Under the pieces are notes generated by a model that saw nothing but the letters and a program-made list of their open reading frames with translations, had not been told where the DNA came from and did not search any database. The position numbers and the translations under genes were made by a program. A DNA stretch of 64,000 nucleotides from Flammula alnicola (lineage: Eukaryota > Basidiomycota > Agaricomycetes > Agaricales > Strophariaceae): positions 62,001 to 126,000 of the forward strand of contig JADNRV010000132.1 in the NCBI GenBank assembly GCA_015499995.1. Direction: 5' to 3'. Position 1 is the stretch's first letter; each line of letters begins with the position of its first letter. Shown here piece by piece: positions 54,832 to 64,000 of this stretch.

Positions 54832-56296
54832 ATGTCTGCCACACTGGGATTCAGGGTTTCTCGTGGAGTCTTAACAACGATCGCTCCTCCGTATGTTCTT
54901 CCTTTTTTGTTCTATTTCTCACCAATCTAACTAACCTCGTTTATCTTGTCCAGTATACCGCGTGCATATGAATGGGCAAATAGATACAAGGCGACCCCTC
55001 ACCTACCGTTGTTGGATATGTCCCAAGGGGTGCCCGGCATTCCTCCTCCTGAGGCCGTTCAATCTGCCCTCGGGGTGGCCGCATCATCGCCTTCAAGTTT
55101 CGGATATTGTCGATGGGACGGCGAGACGAGCTTAAGGAAGGCTCTTGTGGGCGAGATGAAGGTTGTTTATGGCGAGGAATCAGACTTGAATGTCGATGAC
55201 GTGGCTTTGACTTCGGGGTGTAACTTGGCGTTTGTGGCGGTTGCGATGAGCGTGGCAGATCCGGGCGACGAAGTTATACTGCCTGTGCCTTGGTAAGCTG
55301 CGCTGGCATCGTTGGGTACCAGAAAACGCTGATATCTATTTTTTTCAGGTACTTCAATCACCAGTGAGACTCCTATTTGTTTAATGCTGCCGAATCAACA
55401 CCAACTCGCTTTGCAGAATGGCCTTAAACCTCCTCGGCATGAAAGCAATTCCACTGAAAACTCGCGCAGAAGATGGCTTCACGCCCTCCGTCGAACGTTG
55501 CAGAGACCTGATCAGCTCCAAAACCAAGGCTATCGTGCTCGTCACTCCAAATAACCCGACAGGAGCCACATATTCTCCAGCATTAATCGCCTCATTCGCA
55601 GGCCTTGCGCGCGAGAAGAACGTCGCGCTCATCATTGACGAGACCTATCGCGATTTCATCGTGACAGGCGAACCGCCTCATGGTCTCTTTTCATCAGCGG
55701 CTCAACATCCCTGGCGTAGCATCTTTATCCACCTCTTCTCGTTCTCCAAGTCGTACTGTCTGCCAGGACACCGCCTCGGGGCCATCGTGGCTTCTCCATT
55801 ACTTCTTGCATCAGTGAGATCGGTGCTCGACACGTTGCAGATTTGCGCCCCGCGACCCATCCAACTCGCCCTTGCGCCTTTACTCCCAACTCTCCGAGCC
55901 TTCGTGACGGATACTGCAAAGCAGCTGCATGCTAGACATGCCCTTTTCAAAGCGCGTCTGCCTAGAAAATGGCGCATCGGGGCGCAGGGCGGGTACTTTG
56001 CGTTCGTCCGACATCCGTTTCCTCGTGTCAAAGCAGGAGACGTCAGCCGGCGGCTTGCGGAAGAAATCGGGGTTGTAACGCTGCCTGCTGGATTTTTCTC
56101 AGAGGAAAAGCGACAGGATGTTGACGAAGAGTTGGATCTGAATTGGGCGAAGGCGGAATCGGAAGTAGACGTTGAAGAAGATGAGAGATGGATACGGTTT
56201 TCGGTGGCGAATGTGGACGATGAGAAGGTGGTAAAGGTATGTGAGCGTTTAGGAGGCTGCGAAGGTGCTTTTGGTTGGGGCTTTGAGGGCGTTTGA
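54832..56296 (+). CDS. Class I/II PLP-dependent aminotransferase, four exons
   Basis: 430 residues: exons 54832-54890, 54954-55292, 55349-55363 (15 nt) and 55417-56296; introns are GT-AG and the total is 1,293 nt. Fold type I aminotransferase: VTPNNPTG (Asn184), IIDETY (Asp212, Tyr215), the PLP-binding Lys249 in SFSKSYCLPGHRLG, and a C-terminal Arg segment (DERWIRFSVANVD). It resembles aspartate/kynurenine/ACC-synthase-like aminotransferases that move amino groups between amino and keto acids; the substrate cannot be told from sequence. There is no obvious targeting peptide. This is the intact member of a family with two dead copies here (18100-19000, 22500-23370). It converges on F-box gene H with 162 bp between them. 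Confidence 0.93.
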
Positions 56297-56458
56297 GGCT
56301 CGGGATGTACTTTTTTAAGACTATAGAACATCAGGAAGGTTCTATATCTGGTCAAATGATATGTATTATCGTACAGTTGTAAAATATGTATGCATTACAA
56401 GAATGGAAATATTTAACACCAACACTCGATGTGTCCGCCCCAGTAGATATGAAGTAAG

Positions 56459-58117
56459 TTAAGCTTCACAATTTCCATCGTTCTCCTCGGACAGGCCGTG
56501 AAGAATTTTCGAAGCCTGGATTATATCTAACACTGTATCACCTTCGCGGACAAAAGTGAGTTCAATTCCTTCGTTCTGGAGTCGCATGAATTGAAGGAGT
56601 GTATCTTTCTTGATGTACATATCTTCCTGCAGCGGGCGGTACCAGTCTTCGTATGTATCCAATTTCATAGTGAGAAAATGTAAACGTCGCCAATAGCAAT
56701 TTTCCGGGTTAATTGTTGCAGCATGCTGTGTGGAGCTCGCTGATTGATATTCGGGCCCGTAGAGGGCGAGCACTTGTTCCCATGAAAAGTCGAATATTCC
56801 GCTGTACGTGAATGCTTTGAGGTGAGGAAGAAAAGGGCATTCGCTTTCTGGGTTCTTGCTTTCGATTGGAATTGGAGAGACGAGAAGCGGCAGGAAATTT
56901 GTCAAAATATCCCCATCTGGAGACAAGTCTAGGTCGTGCAATGTCGGTATCGTTCTGAGGAGTTTGACGTAAGCTTCTGTCCCAGAGTCAATATCGCCTA
57001 TGTTCATATGATGAAGAGAACACCCCGAGCGAGTCAAAAAGGATACAATTGCGTCAGTTGACATTGAATACACATGGTCGTTGTAGGTGAAACTTGTCAG
57101 GGAAGGACAAGACACACGGCCAAGGAAGATTATGTCGACGTCGCTCGCATCCTCCAACTCAAAGGACAGTGATCGTAAGGTGGGGTGGACAACAATGGTT
57201 TCTGATATTGTGGCTGTTTCCTGGGCATCGCCAACATCCCAGAAAGCACAATGGTCGATCCGCGGAGCGCGTCGCAAGAGCTCGATGCATTCGTCAACAT
57301 GGAAATTGCGAGCTTCCACAAATGTAACGTTGTTCCAATCGATGGCGACGGAATTGAGGGGAATATCGGTCAAGACAACCTCCTGTAGCATGGGCAGTAC
57401 ATTATCCAAACTGAATAGATGATGGTCGGGCTTCAACGGTGACGTATTTGAGAACGTCAAGTGAAGTTTTTGGAGGATGGTGCTGGAGTGGGAACCACGA
57501 CCGAAACGTGATACTAAAGAAGAGGGCAATTTGAGATCGAGCAAATACCAACGATGTGAATACTGGTTGATAATGTCAATGAGGCGAAAAATAGGCTCCA
57601 ACTCCTTTGGCAGGGGTTTGAAATCGTTGTTGTGGTAGATATAAATTGACAACGGGAGGTCTCCGGATCGATTGAGCCATTCCTGTACCAGCTGGCCCTT
57701 CAGCTGGGGCGATTTTGGGGTTAGAAGGTTTATACAAATTGTCGTCCAGAGGTAGGGCGTCGACCAAGCAATCTGGCGCCATTTTCGGCAGACGGCTCCG
57801 AGAGTCAACGGTGCATATACCAACTTCTTGTACCCCCATCCTCTTGTACTCTCATCGATGATAGGGACAAAAAAAGTGAAAATGAGGGAAGCAACTTCCA
57901 GGGGAACTTGGTGGCTAATGGAGTCATGATTCTGGTTTACCAGTGACTTTATAGACCGACGCTTGACCACTAGTTCGGCAATCTCCTGTTCAATATCCAG
58001 GAGGCTCATGCACGGAGGGCATGGTTGTCCTTCAGACATTTTGCAGGAGAGGTATGGCCTGTCGTCATTGTGTCGTTCGATATCAGAGTCGTTCGTGAGG
58101 ATCTCTGAGTCTGTCAT
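56459..58117 (-). CDS. Coiled-coil F-box protein (gene H), single exon
   Basis: 552 residues, ATG at 58115-58117, intronless. Closest relative of gene D: the same shortened N-terminal Cys motif (YLSCKMSEGQPCPPC), the helical stretch (LDIEQEIAELVVKRRSI), the F-box-like domain (HQVPLEVASLIFTFFVP, then GAVCRKWRQIAWSTPYLW), leucine-rich body with DECIELLRRAPRIDHC and SFLTRSGCSLHHM, and the same terminal EENDGNCEA. Inferred SCF substrate receptor; target unknown. The upstream 150 bp also resembles the upstream of gene D (a GGGCGATTTA...TTAAACGAG stretch), so the promoter was duplicated with the gene. Confidence 0.88.
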   Translation of the reverse strand: MTDSEILTNDSDIERHNDDRPYLSCKMSEGQPCPPCMSLLDIEQEIAELVVKRRSIKSLVNQNHDSISHQVPLEVASLIFTFFVPIIDESTRGWGYKKLVYAPLTLGAVCRKWRQIAWSTPYLWTTICINLLTPKSPQLKGQLVQEWLNRSGDLPLSIYIYHNNDFKPLPKELEPIFRLIDIINQYSHRWYLLDLKLPSSLVSRFGRGSHSSTILQKLHLTFSNTSPLKPDHHLFSLDNVLPMLQEVVLTDIPLNSVAIDWNNVTFVEARNFHVDECIELLRRAPRIDHCAFWDVGDAQETATISETIVVHPTLRSLSFELEDASDVDIIFLGRVSCPSLTSFTYNDHVYSMSTDAIVSFLTRSGCSLHHMNIGDIDSGTEAYVKLLRTIPTLHDLDLSPDGDILTNFLPLLVSPIPIESKNPESECPFLPHLKAFTYSGIFDFSWEQVLALYGPEYQSASSTQHAATINPENCYWRRLHFLTMKLDTYEDWYRPLQEDMYIKKDTLLQFMRLQNEGIELTFVREGDTVLDIIQASKILHGLSEENDGNCEA

Positions 58118-59822
58118 GTTGGAATGGTCCGAATAATGAACGGAGAGTATGTGTCTACGAGGTTCTTTTCGTGATCTGAGCCAGAACGAGGTGAATTAGT
58201 CGCGTTCAGATCGAGTTTGTAGTACGAGCTGCTCACGCTCGTTCAAAGGCGAGTTAGGGCGATTTAGTTTTAAACGAGCACCAAACGAGCACGCCGCGGC
58301 GAGGCTGATTTGGCTTGTAAATGGAGAAAGGCGGATTTAAGAGGATTCAGGAAGGGTGCCTCTTCGATGGTGCATTCAAGTATTCCACGTTCAACGTTAC
58401 AGTCGTTTGCCGCAGCTGGTCAAAAGTTGGTGACAATGGATGTAAGTAGTGACACTGACAATATAGTCCTGCCACCGCACGGAAATGCGACACGTGATGT
58501 CAAACATGTCAGACACAGCCAGTGGGGACCGCAATGCTCTCTATTCAACTCGACCACACTGTCGAAACGGCCTTGCCGCATATCTTCACGACCTCAACAG
58601 ATACAGACTAGTTTGTATGAGGAAAAATGCTCGCTTTGATAGTTTAAATAAATTCTTGGGAACAGATTTTTATTTCTTGGGTCCAACCTTTCAATATCCT
58701 TCATACGAAGCACAGATCTCAGAAACTAGACATTTTAAAAAAAATCCGTACCCAAGATTCTCATTTGAATTGAAAATTAAACAAAATGGCTTGTTCACTT
58801 TTTCTCTCCGTTGTGGCTGGAAGCCAGCACAAAGAGGTCGCAAAAACGCGTTTTTGGCGTCCAAAAAGGGCAAATCAGCATGGCTTACCTTTTTCGGTAG
58901 TGGCCACTTTTACTGTCACGCAAAAGTTGCACGGGTTGCCGGTCCCCACAGCCAGACTGAGACAGACTGAGACACGCGATGCCCTGTTCCCATCTTAACG
59001 CCACCACACCGCGTGAACATGTCATCTACATAAATTTATCATAATCTAATCCAGAACGCGTCGCGTCGAAATCACGTGCAATATTTTGCCAGTCAGTCTG
59101 TGTCAACGCTGTGGCTGTCTTGCTCCGTCGCCAGTACCCAAGGCATTCTCATCAAACATTGAGTCAACCTTCTTTCATCCCTCCCTGATCCATCCACCTG
59201 CTTCAACGTGCTCTCTCGTAGTCCCTGCTTCTCCCAGTGGAACAGAGCGCAACTCGGTTCTACAAGTTTCTCGTACCGCTCCAGTTAGTTCGATCGGGTC
59301 AACGTCCAAACCTCAACTCGGTCAAGGTAGGAACCCGATGCCAAGCCACCGCCGAGTTCTGGTTTCTGTTGTGTATCTATACATACATTCATCTCCGTAT
59401 CGAATTCATCCAATAGTGATAGCATCATTGTAACTATCTGCGGGTTTCAAGCTATTGACTGGGGGCTGGTAAGCATATCGTTGTGGGATGCCGTCATCGA
59501 GTCGCTTCATTGAAACTAATTTGGGGTCCTTGTCTGCCACCTGTAGTATCCGATTCCCGAGGAGGTTTACAAATCCTATCATTTCCAGCCATTGTGACGG
59601 GTTGCAGACCTTGTGCGCGTGTGTGTGGCGTCTGCAGTCGGTCAATCGCATATCCGATGGGTTGGTCAGACGAGAGAAAATGGGGCTGAGAAAGGGTGAG
59701 GGTCAGTGGACCGTGGTAGACCACCGGCGCTTATTTATACAAGGCGTGAGTGCTTTCTTTTGTTCCTTCTGTCCGCGCTCTTCCCAGCTCCAAATCCCCC
59801 CCAATCCTTCCCTCTAGGCAAG
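58118..59822. other. Intergenic (1.7 kb)
   Basis: Contains the promoter of gene H (58118 to about 58300) and otherwise only short open frames; no gene or repeat recognised. Confidence 0.5.
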
Positions 59823-62916
<3,094 letters not shown>

Positions 62917-64000
62917 TTATAATAAAACTTGATTCTATTTTCTGCATTGTATTGAGAGTAAGATTCGAAGTGTTCGACTGAGAACCTTCAGCTGGCGTTA
63001 CCTGCGAATGAAGGAGCTCAAAGTTATGACAGGACAATGACAAGTCGGTGCGTTGACGTGACAACTGGAACCACCAGACCTAGTTGATAGTCTATTATTG
63101 AAGGCGGCGGTGAACGGTTTGATGTTTGATGTTCATCTGCTACTCGAGTATTGTGTACCATGATGAGACCTCGAACTAGTACGTGCCGAATAGATTTGCT
63201 TCGAGCTATATAAATGGGCTGACAAGGGGAAAGTCTTAAGAAAAATGGTCCGAGTTGATATCTGCGTCTCTTACGGTATACTCGAGTACATACCACGAGC
63301 TAAAAACTTGGAATGTTATAATACAGGAAATACAGATAAAAATGTTTCCGGGAGAAGACCGTCGGAATTGTGCTTAAATGATCTAATTTACCGACACCAG
63401 ACGAGGATATTCTCACATGTTATCGATGTAATGATATATCGCACCGTCAGCAACGGATTTATTCCTGATCAATAATCTTTTGTCAATCTAGTGCCCGCTT
63501 TCGAACACATTCAAAACTCACACATAATAATCAGGACGAATGATGGAATAACCAAGCGGCCGCAAGGATTCCGATACCTGCTTATAAATCCATTCACTGC
63601 ACTTAGCTCTCCGAGGAGGACAACATGCTGAGGACAGGTGCATCAGCTAACGTGTCAAATGAAATATAGAAGGTGCGCACCGTGAACTTCATACGTCCGA
63701 TTCCTCGCAACTCTTTCACGGATCTGATAATACACTCAATAGAAGGGTGAAAGAAAGACGCGACATCAGACCTGAGAAGAGAATGGTAAGATATATACAA
63801 AATTGTGAGAGGAATTGCCTTACCCGACAACTTTAGTTGGCCATTGCGTATATTGCACCTTTCTCATTATCGCTAGGTGAGCCGAAGACTAGCCATTCTG
63901 GTTGTTCAGAATTTCGGAAGCGGAATTTAATGTGTCGGTCAAAGTATTGGACCATAGTGTCGAGATTATCTTTGTATTTAGAGCGAGTGAGATGGCCTGA
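62917..64000. other. Intergenic to window end
   Basis: Short open frames only; no gene, RNA or repeat recognised. Confidence 0.5.

Noticed and set aside
59488..59817. 109-residue open frame upstream of the kinase
   Set aside because: Low-complexity, overlaps the promoter of the kinase and has no start or splice support.

Overview
The window is nuclear DNA from a filamentous basidiomycete, most likely an Agaricomycete. The evidence is the many canonical introns of about 50-70 nt, a FunK1 fungal-type kinase, an AA9 lytic polysaccharide monooxygenase beside a GH28 pectinase, a Zn2Cys6 transcription factor with a fungal_trans-type domain, and a large local family of coiled-coil/F-box proteins. 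The species cannot be named from the sequence.

Layout. 0-12.4 kb: a truncated F-box gene with an exact 361-bp internal tandem duplication, a decayed low-complexity coding region, F-box gene A, a MAU2/SCC4-type cohesin-loader gene (minus) with several reading-frame breaks, F-box gene B, an F-box pseudogene (C) and a divergent F-box-like gene (I, minus). 12.4-24 kb: an intron-containing tRNA-Gly(GCC), two diverged copies of an unidentified ~0.7-kb repeat, a complete gag-only LTR retrotransposon with a 5-bp target-site duplication, F-box gene D, two dead aminotransferase copies and an intact FunK1 kinase. 24-36 kb: the nuclear gene for a cytochrome c oxidase COX6/COX5A-type subunit (minus), a bZIP factor, a ~5-kb stretch with no recognisable gene, and a 14-exon M17 leucyl aminopeptidase. 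36-48 kb: a Zn2Cys6 transcription factor (minus), F-box genes E and F (minus), a Pro/Ser-rich unknown protein with a frame break, and an AA9 LPMO (minus). 48-64 kb: a GH28 pectinase, F-box gene G (minus), an RWD/DUF1115 protein, the intact aminotransferase, F-box gene H (minus) and a decayed protein kinase with an MLKL-like N-terminal region.

How the parts relate. Ten F-box loci (eight largely intact, one partial, one dead) fall into at least two recent paralogous groups (A/B/G/partial and D/H/C). The tail-to-tail pair 'aminotransferase / F-box H' at 54.8-58.1 kb reappears inverted as 'F-box D / dead aminotransferase' at 16.3-19.0 kb, so part of the cluster arose by segmental duplication. The LTR element then landed just upstream of the D copy. 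The AA9 and GH28 genes are divergent neighbours and both encode predicted secreted plant-cell-wall enzymes. The remaining genes (COX6, aminopeptidase, MAU2, RWD) are conserved single-copy-type genes.

Splice models were built by eye. Models for the aminopeptidase, aminotransferase, FunK1, AA9, COX6, F-box B and gene I close in frame to the exact base count. Those for MAU2, RWD, the Pro/Ser-rich gene and the kinase do not, because of apparent one-base indels.
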